64,000 nt of DNA from Streptomyces pactum (GTDB taxonomy: Bacteria > Actinomycetota > Actinomycetes > Streptomycetales > Streptomycetaceae). The stretch is taken from positions 4,092,001 through 4,156,000 of the forward strand of contig NZ_JACYXC010000001.1 of assembly GCF_016031615.1 (NCBI RefSeq). The letters are read 5' to 3'. Position numbers and translations under genes: made by a program. Positions 8,840 to 17,118 of the stretch are shown here, piece after piece; within the stretch, counting starts at the first letter, position 1; each line of letters starts with the position of its first letter. The notes beneath the pieces were generated by a model that was not told where the DNA came from, searched no databases, and worked only from the letters and a program-made list of their open reading frames with translations.

Positions 8840-9922
8840 ATGGGGATACGCAACCTGCTTCTGGATGTGGCCAACACGTACGACAAGAGCATGGGTGTGA
8901 AGCGCGGGGTGTTCGCTCAGGATCGCCTCCGCCAGGTGGCAGAGGAGTGGGCGCCGGCGCTGCCTTTTGGATGTGAAGCGGAAGGTTACGGCGGTAAGGG
9001 CGAGGGCAGCGCTACCCCGTGGATTGGGGTGTACGACCCGGATGTCACGCGGGACCCGAAGGAAGGGCTCTACCTGGCCTACATCTATGCCGCGGACCTG
9101 AGCACGGTCACGCTGACGTTGCAACAGGGTGTGACCTCGTTGGAGCCCACGTTGGGCACGGGTAAGCGCCGGCAAGCGTATCTGTGGGGCAGAGCGCGCG
9201 CCATCGCTGCCGGGCTTCCCCCTGCAGCCCTCAATGACTGGGCTGATGTCCCGGACTTCAAGTGTGACCTCCCCCGCCCCCTGTCGTATGAGGCCGGGAG
9301 TGTCGCAGCTCGGTGTTACCAGACCGCGTCCCTGCCTGACGAAGACCAGCTGAGGTCGGACCTGAGGGCCATGGTGGAGCTGCTTCAGCGAGCTGCGCTC
9401 GTTGCCGAGCGGCTCAAGCCTGGGGAAGACGGGGACGGTTGGGACGTACCTGCCGATGTGCGCGAGTACCGCGGTTTGGATGGGTTTCGCCCCAAGAACG
9501 ACAGTGACTACATCACGCATTTTCCCGCTCGCACCGTGAGGAAGAAACGAATCCACGAGCGGCTGATCAGTGAGTTTGCCCCGTTCGTTGAGAAGCGTGG
9601 TTTTGTTCCTATTACTCGGGACGTCCATCCCAAGGATCTGGTGATTCGCAAGGGAGGCGTCGAGTGGCTGGTGGAAGCGAAGGTGGTGAAGCGGGCAAAT
9701 CCCACGTTGGCGGTGCGCCAAGCGGTGGGTCAGCTGTTGGAATACCAGCACTTCCTTTACCGCCGGGCGGAGAGGGGTACGCCGCATCTGCTTGGGCTGT
9801 TTACAGAAGATATCGGTAGGTATGCCGATTACCTGGAAGAGCTGGGTATGGGGTCCGTTTGGCGGATCCCGGAGGGGTGGGCGGGGTCGCCCTCCGCCGT
9901 TGCCTGGGGGCTGGTGCAGTAG
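8840..9922 (+). CDS. McrB N-terminal-like (DUF3578) domain fused to PD-(D/E)XK nuclease
   Basis: A 360-residue protein with two recognisable parts. Residues 1-110 (YDKSMGVKRGVFAQDRLRQ, then ATPWIGVYDPD, then LYLAYIYAADLSTVTLTLQQG) match the MrcB_N/DUF3578 domain found at the N-terminus of McrB-like restriction subunits. Residues about 255-330 form a PD-(D/E)XK nuclease: D266 in HPKDLVIRKG, E279-A-K281 in WLVEAKVV, and the helical motif RQAVGQLLEYQHFLY. There is no McrB GTPase. It may be a one-polypeptide modification-dependent (type IV-like) restriction enzyme; that is inference. It is divergent from the PLD-helicase gene, of low GC like it, and stops 13 bases before the convergent PrsW gene. 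Confidence 0.82.
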   Translation: MGIRNLLLDVANTYDKSMGVKRGVFAQDRLRQVAEEWAPALPFGCEAEGYGGKGEGSATPWIGVYDPDVTRDPKEGLYLAYIYAADLSTVTLTLQQGVTSLEPTLGTGKRRQAYLWGRARAIAAGLPPAALNDWADVPDFKCDLPRPLSYEAGSVAARCYQTASLPDEDQLRSDLRAMVELLQRAALVAERLKPGEDGDGWDVPADVREYRGLDGFRPKNDSDYITHFPARTVRKKRIHERLISEFAPFVEKRGFVPITRDVHPKDLVIRKGGVEWLVEAKVVKRANPTLAVRQAVGQLLEYQHFLYRRAERGTPHLLGLFTEDIGRYADYLEELGMGSVWRIPEGWAGSPSAVAWGLVQ

Positions 9923-9935
9923 GCCGGGGCCCGGG

Positions 9936-12053
9936 TTACGGCGGCGGGGCAGAGGTTCCGGGGGCGGTCGGCGGAGTTCCGGTATCCGGTGGGGCGACGG
10001 GGTCGGGGCCGGGCGTGCCGGGCGGGGTGAGGGGGCCGGGGGCCGGGTGGGGGGCGGGGCCGTAGGTGCCGGGTGGGTACGGAGCGGGGCCGTATGCGCC
10101 GGCCGGGTAGGGGTGCGTGAGGGTGGGCGGGGTGCCGGGGGTGGGCGGCGTACAGGCCGGGGTGGGCATGGGCGTACGGGCCCGGCTGGGCGTGGGGTAC
10201 GGGCCTGCGTGGGCGTGAGGGTGGGCGGCGTACGGGCCGGGGTGGGCGTACGGGCCGTAGGGCCAGGCGCCCGGGTACGGCGGTCGGACCGGGTACGGGC
10301 GGCGGCGTGGAGCCGGCGGCAACAGCGCGGCGTGCGCCAGGATCGGCCGGGCCACGTCCTTGCGCTGCCACAGGTGGTGCAGGAGTTCCTGTTCCCGCGC
10401 GGTGAAGTCCGGCCCCGGGGTGTCCCGGTAGGCGCGGCTGCGGAGGAAGGCGAGCGAGGTGGCGAAGGCGGTGTACTCGGCCACGGTGCGGGCCGCCGCC
10501 GGTCCGTGGACGCGTCGGGCGACGTCCCGGGCGATGCCGCGGGCCCGGAAGGAGGACAGCGCCACCGGTTCGGGGGCGGTGAGCCAGCCGGCCGCCTGGT
10601 AGACCGGCAGGTACGCCCGTATCGTCCGCAGCTCGTGGTTCCGCGACCAGACGGCCAGCCACACCAGCAGGCCGAAGGCGGGGACCATGAAGAGGAGGTA
10701 GACGGCCATGAAGCCGGCCCCGCTGCCGAGGATCGCCGAACCGTTCCACAGCCCGTGCAGGACCATCGCGGCGAGCAGCCCGGCGATCGGCAGCAGGACG
10801 CGCCGGACGCGCTGCCGGTGGGTGGCGGCCGCCGCCAGGCCGAAGCCTATGCCGGTCATGGCGGTGAAGAGCGGGTGCGCGAACGGCGACATGATGACCC
10901 GCACGAAGAAGGTCGCCGCGGTGGTGGACCGCAGCCCGGAGTGGCCGAACTCCTGATCGCTGACGAAGGCGGAGCCCAGGTAGAGGATGTTCTCGGTGAA
11001 GGCGAAGCCGGTCGCGGCGATGCCGGCTATCACCAGGCCGTCGAGGATGCCGTTGAAGTCCCGCCGCCGGAACAGGAAGAGGAACAGCAGGGCCCCGGCC
11101 TTGGCGCTCTCCTCCACCACGGGTGCCACCAGCGTGGCACCCCAGGCATCGGCGTCGGCGGATTCCTCGGCGGCCGAGGATTCGGCGATGTTGGTCACCA
11201 GCCATTCGGTGGCGAACCCGTTGGCGATCAGTGCGACGAGCGTCGCGGCACAGGCGCCCCAGGCGAAGGCGAAGACGAGGTTCCGCCAGGGTTTGGGCTC
11301 CACCCGGTCCAGCCAGCGGAACGCCGCGACCAGCAGCGGCACCGGCAGGACGGACAGGCCCAGCCCCACCAGGAAGCCCTCGGTGCCGGTCTGCTTCCGC
11401 ACCAGCGCGAGGATGATCAGGCCGCACAGCGAGAGGACCAGCACCAGCGCGGTGGCCCGCAGCGCCCGGCTCTCCCACACGGCGCGCCGGGGTCGGTAGC
11501 GCCAGCCCGCCGGTTCCGGCACCGCGTCGAAACGCGGCTGCGGACTGTAGGCCGGGACGGGTGGTCCCGCCGGCTGGTCGGCCACGCCCACGGCGGCGCC
11601 GGGCGGGCCCGGGACGGTGGTGGGGTCGGTGGGACCGGTGGGCGTGAGGTCTGTGGTGGGGGTGTCCCGTCCGGTGCCGAGGTCAGGGGCCGGGCCGGGG
11701 ACCGGGTGGGGAGTGGTCGCGGTGCCGGGGCCGGTGGCCGCCCCGGAGGCTCGGACCGGGGAGTCGGCGGTGCCGGGAGCGCCGTGCCCCGCGTCGGCGG
11801 GCCGGGCGTCCGGGACCGGGGCGGCGGTGGACGGGATGTCCGCGGGCCGGGCGTCCGGGGTCCCGGTGCCTGCCGGCGGCGCTGCGGCGGGCCCGGCGTC
11901 GGTTGGCCGCGCCTCGGCGGCCTGGGCCTCGGTGGCCCGGGGGTCGGCGGTCCGGGCATCGGCGGTCCGGGGAGCGTCGGGCCCGGACCGACCGGTGGTG
12001 GCGTGGCCGGGCCGCTCGGGGCCGGGATCGTGCGGGGACGAGGACTGGTGCAC
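9936..12053 (-). CDS. PrsW-family intramembrane metalloprotease
   Basis: A 705-residue protein. Residues 1-180 are Ala/Pro/Thr/Asp-rich, with repeats such as DARPADAG. The membrane core covers about 195-470 and has the PrsW catalytic signatures: E314-E315-x2-K318 in PVVEESAKAG, E354 in GFAFTENILYL, H393 in HPLFTAMTG and H433 in HGLWNGSA. The C-terminal ~150 residues are a Pro/Tyr/Gly/His-rich tail built of short repeats (GPYAHPGPY, YGPAPYPPGTYGPAPHP). PrsW proteins cut membrane proteins; the B. subtilis example cleaves an anti-sigma factor. The substrate here is unknown. The N-terminal start is uncertain because that region is low in complexity. Confidence 0.87.
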   Translation of the reverse strand: MHQSSSPHDPGPERPGHATTGRSGPDAPRTADARTADPRATEAQAAEARPTDAGPAAAPPAGTGTPDARPADIPSTAAPVPDARPADAGHGAPGTADSPVRASGAATGPGTATTPHPVPGPAPDLGTGRDTPTTDLTPTGPTDPTTVPGPPGAAVGVADQPAGPPVPAYSPQPRFDAVPEPAGWRYRPRRAVWESRALRATALVLVLSLCGLIILALVRKQTGTEGFLVGLGLSVLPVPLLVAAFRWLDRVEPKPWRNLVFAFAWGACAATLVALIANGFATEWLVTNIAESSAAEESADADAWGATLVAPVVEESAKAGALLFLFLFRRRDFNGILDGLVIAGIAATGFAFTENILYLGSAFVSDQEFGHSGLRSTTAATFFVRVIMSPFAHPLFTAMTGIGFGLAAAATHRQRVRRVLLPIAGLLAAMVLHGLWNGSAILGSGAGFMAVYLLFMVPAFGLLVWLAVWSRNHELRTIRAYLPVYQAAGWLTAPEPVALSSFRARGIARDVARRVHGPAAARTVAEYTAFATSLAFLRSRAYRDTPGPDFTAREQELLHHLWQRKDVARPILAHAALLPPAPRRRPYPVRPPYPGAWPYGPYAHPGPYAAHPHAHAGPYPTPSRARTPMPTPACTPPTPGTPPTLTHPYPAGAYGPAPYPPGTYGPAPHPAPGPLTPPGTPGPDPVAPPDTGTPPTAPGTSAPPP

Positions 12054-12527
12054 CCGAAGACCCTAACCAAGGGGGAGCGCGCACGGGTTGGAGATCATCT
12101 ACCTGGTCCCGGTACGCCCGTCGGGGTGCCGCGCATCGAGGCCGCAGCGGCCGTCATCACCCCGGCCGGTCGTGCCGGCGCCGGCCAGGGGGCGGGTGGA
12201 GGAGGCCGGGGACGGTCCCGCTGGGTCAGGGACGGCCTGGGGGTGCGGGGGCGGGCCATCGTCGGGGGGCGGCGGACCGGCCCGCTGGCCTGCGGCGGCC
12301 GACCCCGGTGACGCGTCCGGGACCCCTACGGCGTGCCCGGGGCCGGTGGGGCGTCCCGGAACCCCCTACGGCACGCCCCGGGTCGGTGGGGCGTCCGGGC
12401 ACGTCCGGCCCGGTGGGGTGCTCGCGGGCGGGGCGGGCGACCGGGGCGTCCCGGCGGGGGTGTCCGGGGGCACGTTCCGGTGGAGCCCCGGCGGCGGCTC
12501 GCTCCGCGGCGGCCCGGTCCGTGCGCC
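12054..12527. other. Gap with a two-copy 34-bp direct repeat
   Basis: No gene is visible between the PrsW start and the trmB stop. Two 34-bp copies beginning CCCCTACGGC and ending GGTGGGGCGTCC lie at 12323-12356 and 12363-12396, with three or four mismatches. A GGTGACGCGTCC element at 12308 matches the repeat core seen upstream of trmB. The sequence CTAACCAAGGGGGA at 12063 lies just upstream of the PrsW start. Confidence 0.45.
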
Positions 12528-13319
12528 TCAGTCCGTACGGCGGCGGAAGAGCAGGTCGTGCACCACGTGCCCCTTGTCCAGGCCCTGGCCCTCGAACTTG
12601 GTCAGCGGGCGGAAGTCGGGGCGCGGCGCATAGCCGCCGTCCGGCTGCGTGTTCTCGAAGTCGGGGGAGGCGGACAGCACCTCCAGCATCTGCTCCGCGT
12701 ACGGCTCCCAGTCGGTGGCGCAGTGCAGCAGTGCCCCCGGCCTCAACCGGGTGGCGGCCAGCGCGACGAACTCGGGCTGGATCAGCCGGCGCTTGTGGTG
12801 CCGCTTCTTGGGCCAGGGGTCGGGGAAGTAGACGCGCAGCCCGGCGAGGGAGGAGGGAGCGAGCATCTCCCGCAGCAGGATGATCGCGTCACCGTTCGCC
12901 ACCCGGATGTTGGTCAGCCCGTTCCGCTCCGCGAGGGCGAGCAGGTTTCCCTGACCGGGGGTGTGGACGTCGGCGGCGAGAATCCCGGTGCCGGGGTCGG
13001 CCGCCGCCATCTGCGCCGTGGCCTCACCCATGCCGAAGCCGATCTCCAGGACGACGGGCATCTCCGGGTCCCCGAAGAGCCGGCCGAGATCGATGCGGTG
13101 CAGACCGTCGATGTCCAGGCCCCACTGCGGCCACAGGCGGCGCAGTGCCTGCTCCTGGCCCGGTGTGACCCGTCCGCGGCGGGGCCGGAAGGACCGGATG
13201 CGGCGTTCGTGGTGCGAGCCGGCCGGGTCGGCGGAGGGGCCCCCGGGGAACAGGCGAGCGCCGCGGTCGCGGTGATCGTGTGCTTCCGCGGAGCGGGGTG
13301 CGGTGGAGTTCTCGGACAT
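12528..13319 (-). CDS. trmB: tRNA (guanine-N7)-methyltransferase
   Basis: A 263-residue protein that methylates G46 of tRNA using S-adenosylmethionine. I chose ATG at 13319 (MSENSTAPRS) because upstream sequence in the same frame has no family resemblance. Family motifs are VVLEIGFGMGEATAQMA (SAM-binding loop), ILAADVHTPG, VANGDAIILLREM, the signature RVYFPDPWPKKRHHKRRL, CATDWEPYAEQM and TKFEGQGLDKGHVVHDL. The length is normal, with about 40 extra disordered N-terminal residues as usual in Streptomyces. Upstream lies a repeat array (13375-13600). Confidence 0.95.
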   Translation of the reverse strand: MSENSTAPRSAEAHDHRDRGARLFPGGPSADPAGSHHERRIRSFRPRRGRVTPGQEQALRRLWPQWGLDIDGLHRIDLGRLFGDPEMPVVLEIGFGMGEATAQMAAADPGTGILAADVHTPGQGNLLALAERNGLTNIRVANGDAIILLREMLAPSSLAGLRVYFPDPWPKKRHHKRRLIQPEFVALAATRLRPGALLHCATDWEPYAEQMLEVLSASPDFENTQPDGGYAPRPDFRPLTKFEGQGLDKGHVVHDLLFRRRTD

Positions 13320-13967
13320 GTACGTCGATTCTACGGTCGGGGGCGCGGATGCCCTTCCGGCCGCGGCCCCGCCGCGGTGACGCGCGGGCCGTGGCGGCTG
13401 GGCACCGGTCCGCGCGCCCGGTCCCGGCCGGCCCCTTTCCCGGTGACGCGCCCCCTTCCGGCCGGGCCTCCGCGGTGACGCGTGTCTCCCGGCCGGACCT
13501 CGGCGGTGACGCGTGTCGTGCGGGTGCGCCCTGCCCGGTGACGGCCACTCTTCCGCCGCCTGCCTTCTCCGGTGAGGCAGGTCCCCCCGGCTGTGTGCCG
13601 GCCGCACCGCGCCCGTGCGGCTGCGCGTGTCCGTGCGGACCGTGCGTCCTGCCGGTGGCCGTGTCCCTTCCGGAGTCACCCGGGGCGACCCCGGGCCCCG
13701 CTCCGTACACCCGGCCCCGCTCCGTACCCCAACCGTGTCCTTTCGGCTACGCCCCGGACCGTACGCCTCGGGTCCCGGTGGGGCGCCGCGACACCCGTCG
13801 GAGGCGGATGCGCCGGGCACCGGCCGCCCGGGACCGCCCGAGGACCGGCGCCTGGACGACCGGGCGAGCGGCCGTCCAGGGGGCGCGGGCGGGCGGCCGG
13901 GCGCGGGGCGGGTGGGGTACGGGGCCGCGGTGGGCGTCGGGCGGTGGCCGGCCCCGGGGGCCGGGGT
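13320..13967. repeat. Degenerate ~32-bp-period repeat array with CGGTGACG core
   Basis: There is no gene in this 648-bp gap. The core CGGTGACGCG occurs at 13375, 13441, 13473 and 13504, CGGTGACGGC at 13536 and CGGTGAGGCA at 13570. Spacing is 66, 32, 31, 32 and 34 bases, so this is a periodic array, best conserved at 13441-13513. The DNA between cores is GC-rich and only loosely similar (CTCCCGGCCGGACCTC-like). It sits 55-280 bp upstream of trmB. The remaining 13600-13967 is featureless GC-rich sequence. Confidence 0.6.
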
Positions 13968-15179
13968 TCAGCCGTCGAGGGCCGCCAGCGCCCGCCGGGC
14001 CACCTCCCGGCCGATCGGCAGGGAAGCCGTGGCGGCCGGGGACGGCGCGTTGAGCACATGCACCGCACGGGCCGACTCGGCGAAGAGGAAGTCGTCCACC
14101 AGGGTGCCGTCGGGCAGCACCGCCTGGGCCCGTACCCCGGCCGGGGCGCGTACCAGGTCGTCCGTCCGCACCACCGGCAACAGCCGGCGGACGGCGTCGG
14201 TGAAGGCCCGCTTGGAGGCCGAGCGCCGCAGCTCACCCGCGCCGTAGCGCCAGTGCCGACGCGCTATCCGCCAGGCTCCGGGGTACGCCAGGGTGGCGGC
14301 GAACTCGTCCGGCCGCACCGTGTGCCAGGTGTAGCCCTCCCGGGCGAGGGCGGGCACCGCGTTGGGCCCGATGTGCACCCGGCCGTCGATGCCGCGGGTC
14401 AGGTGCACCCCGAGGAACGGGAACGCCGGATCCGGTACGGGGTACACCAGCCCGCGCACCAGGGGCGCCCGGGACGGGACCAGCTCGTAGTACTCCCCGC
14501 GGAACGGCACGATCCGCATGCCCGGGTCGTCCCCCGCCAGCTGGGCGATCCGGTCGCAGTGCAGCCCCGCGCAGTTCACCAGCGCCCCGGCCCGGACCAC
14601 CGAACCGCTCGCCGTGCGCACCGCCACCGCCGAGGCACGGCGGCCGATGGCCCGGACCTCCTCGCCGTACCGCACCGAGGTGCCGGCGTCGGTGGCCAGT
14701 CCGGCCAGCCGGTTCGCCACCGCGCCGTAGTCGCAGGTGCCGGTGGTGCCGACGTGGATGGCGGCCAGACCGCGCACATGGGGCTCGTACTCCATGATCT
14801 GCGCCGGGCCCAGCTCCCGCACCGGTATGCCGTTCTCCCGGCCGCGCTGCACCAGGGCGTGCAGCCGGGGCAGCTCGGCGCGGTCCGTGGCCACGATCAG
14901 CTTGCCGGTGGTCTCGTGCGGGATGTCGTACTCGGCGCAGAACTTCACCAGCTCAGCGGCGCCCTCCACGGCGAAGCGCGCCTTCAGCGACCCCGGCGGG
15001 TAGTAGATGCCGCTGTGGATCACGCCGCTGTTGCGGCCGGTCTGATGGCGCGCCGGACCGGCTTCCTTCTCCAGCACGATCACCCGGGTACCGGGTGCCG
15101 CCCGCGTGATCGCGTACGCGGTCGACAGGCCGACGATCCCACCACCGATCACCAGCACATCGCAGTCCCACGCCGTCAC
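13968..15179 (-). CDS. lhgO: L-2-hydroxyglutarate oxidase
   Basis: A 403-residue FAD-dependent oxidase of the DAO family that oxidises L-2-hydroxyglutarate to 2-oxoglutarate. GTG start at 15179 (MTAWDCDVLVIGGG). The FAD-binding GxGxxG is VIGGGIVGLSTAYAI (residues 9-23). Family signatures are TGRNSGVIHSGIYYPPGSLKA, TTGKLIVAT, HVGTTGTCDYGAVA, LVNCAGLHCDR and PFRGEYYEL. The length is normal for the family. It lies downstream of, and in the same direction as, the ORF1590-like gene but 511 bp away, so co-transcription is uncertain. Confidence 0.93.
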   Translation of the reverse strand: MTAWDCDVLVIGGGIVGLSTAYAITRAAPGTRVIVLEKEAGPARHQTGRNSGVIHSGIYYPPGSLKARFAVEGAAELVKFCAEYDIPHETTGKLIVATDRAELPRLHALVQRGRENGIPVRELGPAQIMEYEPHVRGLAAIHVGTTGTCDYGAVANRLAGLATDAGTSVRYGEEVRAIGRRASAVAVRTASGSVVRAGALVNCAGLHCDRIAQLAGDDPGMRIVPFRGEYYELVPSRAPLVRGLVYPVPDPAFPFLGVHLTRGIDGRVHIGPNAVPALAREGYTWHTVRPDEFAATLAYPGAWRIARRHWRYGAGELRRSASKRAFTDAVRRLLPVVRTDDLVRAPAGVRAQAVLPDGTLVDDFLFAESARAVHVLNAPSPAATASLPIGREVARRALAALDG

Positions 15180-15690
15180 GACACCTCACTTCCCCGCAGC
15201 TGCCGACGCTCAACCGCACCCACACCGATCACTATCATGACGCCCGCCACTGACAACGGGCCGGGAACGTGGGGGCGGCGCCGCTGTGGCCGGCGGATGT
15301 CGGCCGCCGGTCCGGCCCGGGACACCCCGTCGCGCCCGGTCCCGGTGCGCCCGTCCCGGTTCCGATAGGCCTGTCGCTGCTCCTGGGCCCTCTGCCCGGT
15401 CCCGGTGTGCTGGCCCCGGCCGCCGGTCGCCCGTCCCGGTCCCGGTGCGCCCGTCCGGGCCGCCGGACCGTCTGCCCGGCGCCTGGCCTTCTGCCTGCCT
15501 TCCCGGACGTCCTGCACGGCCGCCACCCCGGTCCGGCTCCTCGGGGCCCTCGCCCCACCGGACGCACCGCCCCACCGGATGCACCGGGACACCGGACGCA
15601 CCGGGACGTACCGGGACACCGCACGGGGCGGGGACGTGCAGGCACCGGGAGGGCCGGGGCGCCGGGCGTGCGCCCGCGCGCCCGTACCGC
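15180..15690. other. GC-rich gap with short CCCGGTGCGCCCG and ACCGGGAC repeats
   Basis: I see no gene. CCCGGT(CCCGGT)GCGCCCGTCC occurs near 15340 and 15435, and ACCGGGACACCGGACGC-type units are repeated between 15580 and 15625. No promoter for lhgO and no terminator for the upstream gene can be placed. Confidence 0.4.
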
Positions 15691-17118
15691 TCACACCGGG
15701 GCGACCAGCAGGGGACGCGCCCGCTCCCGCAGCTCCGCGACGCGCGGCTCGTTGCCGTACGGCTCCAGGCGGTGCAGCAGGTCGCGTACGTACTCCGTGG
15801 TGCGGGCCGAGGAGATCCGGCCGGCCACCTCCACCGCCCGGGCGCCCTGGGCGCACGCCGCGTCCAGGTTGCCCGACTCCAGCTCGGCGACCGCCGACAC
15901 CACCAGCCGCAGCCCGTGCGAGCGCACGAACTCCTCGGTGGGCCGGGCCAGGGCCTGCTCGGTGAACCGCCGCACCTGCCGGGGCAGCCGCAGGTCGCGG
16001 TAGCACTCGGCGGCGTCCGCGGCGAACCGCTCGTGGGTGTAGAAGTCCAGCCAGGACGGGTCGGGGTCGCCCGCTCGGGACCGCTCCAGCCAGCCCTCGG
16101 CGGCCTTCAGCGCCGCGCCGCAGGCCGGCCCGTCGCCCGCCTTGGCCTGCGCCCGGGCCTCGACCAGGCGGAAGAAGCTCATGGTGCGCGCGGTGGCCAG
16201 ACCGCGGTTGCGCTCCAGCGCGGCCTGCGCCAGGTCCACGCCCTCGTCGGCGAAGCCGCGGTAGGTCGCCTGCAGCGACATCGACGCCAGGACGTAGCCG
16301 CCGAGCGGTACGTCGGCCGCGGCACGGGCCAGGCGCAGCGCCTGGATGTAGTAGCGCTGGGCGGCCTCCTGCTGACCGGTGTCGAAGGCCATCCAGCCGG
16401 CCAGCCGGGTGAGTTCGGCGGTGGCCCCGAACAGCGCCCGGCCCACCTCGTCGCTGTAGGACCCCAGCAGCAGCGGCGCCGCGTCGACCCGCAGGCACTC
16501 CGGCACCATCGACGAACGCCAGTCGCCCCCGCCGTACTTGGAGTCCCAGCGGCGTGCGTCCTCGGCCGCCTCGCGCAGCTTGTTGACGTCGCTGTGGCCC
16601 ACCCGCTGCGGTAACCCGTCGGTCCCCGGCCCGTCCGTCTTGGGCTCCCGGGCCACCGAGCTGTCGGCCGGGGATATCAGCCAGCGGGACGCGGGGGTGG
16701 CGTAGGCGCTCACCGCGAAGGACCCGGCCAGGCTCTGCCAGATGCCGCTGCCCCCGCGCCGCCCCGCCAGGTCCAGGCGGTACAGCTCGGTGGCGCTGCG
16801 CACCGCCTGCCCGATGTCGCGCGGGAAGGCCAGCCCGACCTCGGGGGCGGGGTCGGCGTCGGCGAGGCCGATCTCGTGCAGCGGGACCGGCCGGCCCAGC
16901 TTGGAGCCGATGGCGGCGGCGATCAGATGGGGCGCGGCACCCTGCGGGACCATGCCCTTGGAGACCCAGCGCGCCACCGACGTCTTGTCGTAGCGCAGCG
17001 TCAGACCGCGCTGTGCGCCGAGGTCGTTGACTCTGCGCGCGAGCCCGGCGTTGCTGATTCCCGCGAGGGCGAGAACGGCGCCGAGCTTCTCGTTCGGCCC
17101 GCGTGGCTCCCTGGACAT
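15691..17118 (-). CDS. ORF1590-like sporulation-associated regulator with TPR-like domain
   Basis: A 475-residue protein from ATG 17118 (MSREPRGPNEKLG), preceded by a GAGGGG ribosome site; a longer frame to 17196 lacks one. Residues about 8-75 look like a helix-turn-helix domain (GISNAGLARRVNDL, then YDKTSVARWVSKGMVP). Residues 220-470 are helical repeats of TPR type (WMAFDTGQQEAAQRYYIQALRLARAA and similar). It matches the sporulation gene ORF1590 of S. griseus, SCO4114-like in my memory. In S. griseus two products, with and without the N-terminal HTH, have been described. The DNA targets are unknown to me. The position beside trmB/lhgO is conserved in the genus as far as I recall. Confidence 0.85.
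   Translation of the reverse strand: MSREPRGPNEKLGAVLALAGISNAGLARRVNDLGAQRGLTLRYDKTSVARWVSKGMVPQGAAPHLIAAAIGSKLGRPVPLHEIGLADADPAPEVGLAFPRDIGQAVRSATELYRLDLAGRRGGSGIWQSLAGSFAVSAYATPASRWLISPADSSVAREPKTDGPGTDGLPQRVGHSDVNKLREAAEDARRWDSKYGGGDWRSSMVPECLRVDAAPLLLGSYSDEVGRALFGATAELTRLAGWMAFDTGQQEAAQRYYIQALRLARAAADVPLGGYVLASMSLQATYRGFADEGVDLAQAALERNRGLATARTMSFFRLVEARAQAKAGDGPACGAALKAAEGWLERSRAGDPDPSWLDFYTHERFAADAAECYRDLRLPRQVRRFTEQALARPTEEFVRSHGLRLVVSAVAELESGNLDAACAQGARAVEVAGRISSARTTEYVRDLLHRLEPYGNEPRVAELRERARPLLVAPV

Noticed and set aside
5400..10000. Integrase, transposase or attachment repeats for the low-GC island
   Set aside because: Neither end shows such genes, a tRNA or flanking direct repeats that I could recognise.
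13375..13600. The ~32-bp spaced repeats resemble a CRISPR array
   Set aside because: The conserved core is only 8-10 bp, spacing varies, the intervening DNA is similar GC-rich sequence rather than unique spacers, and no cas gene is near.
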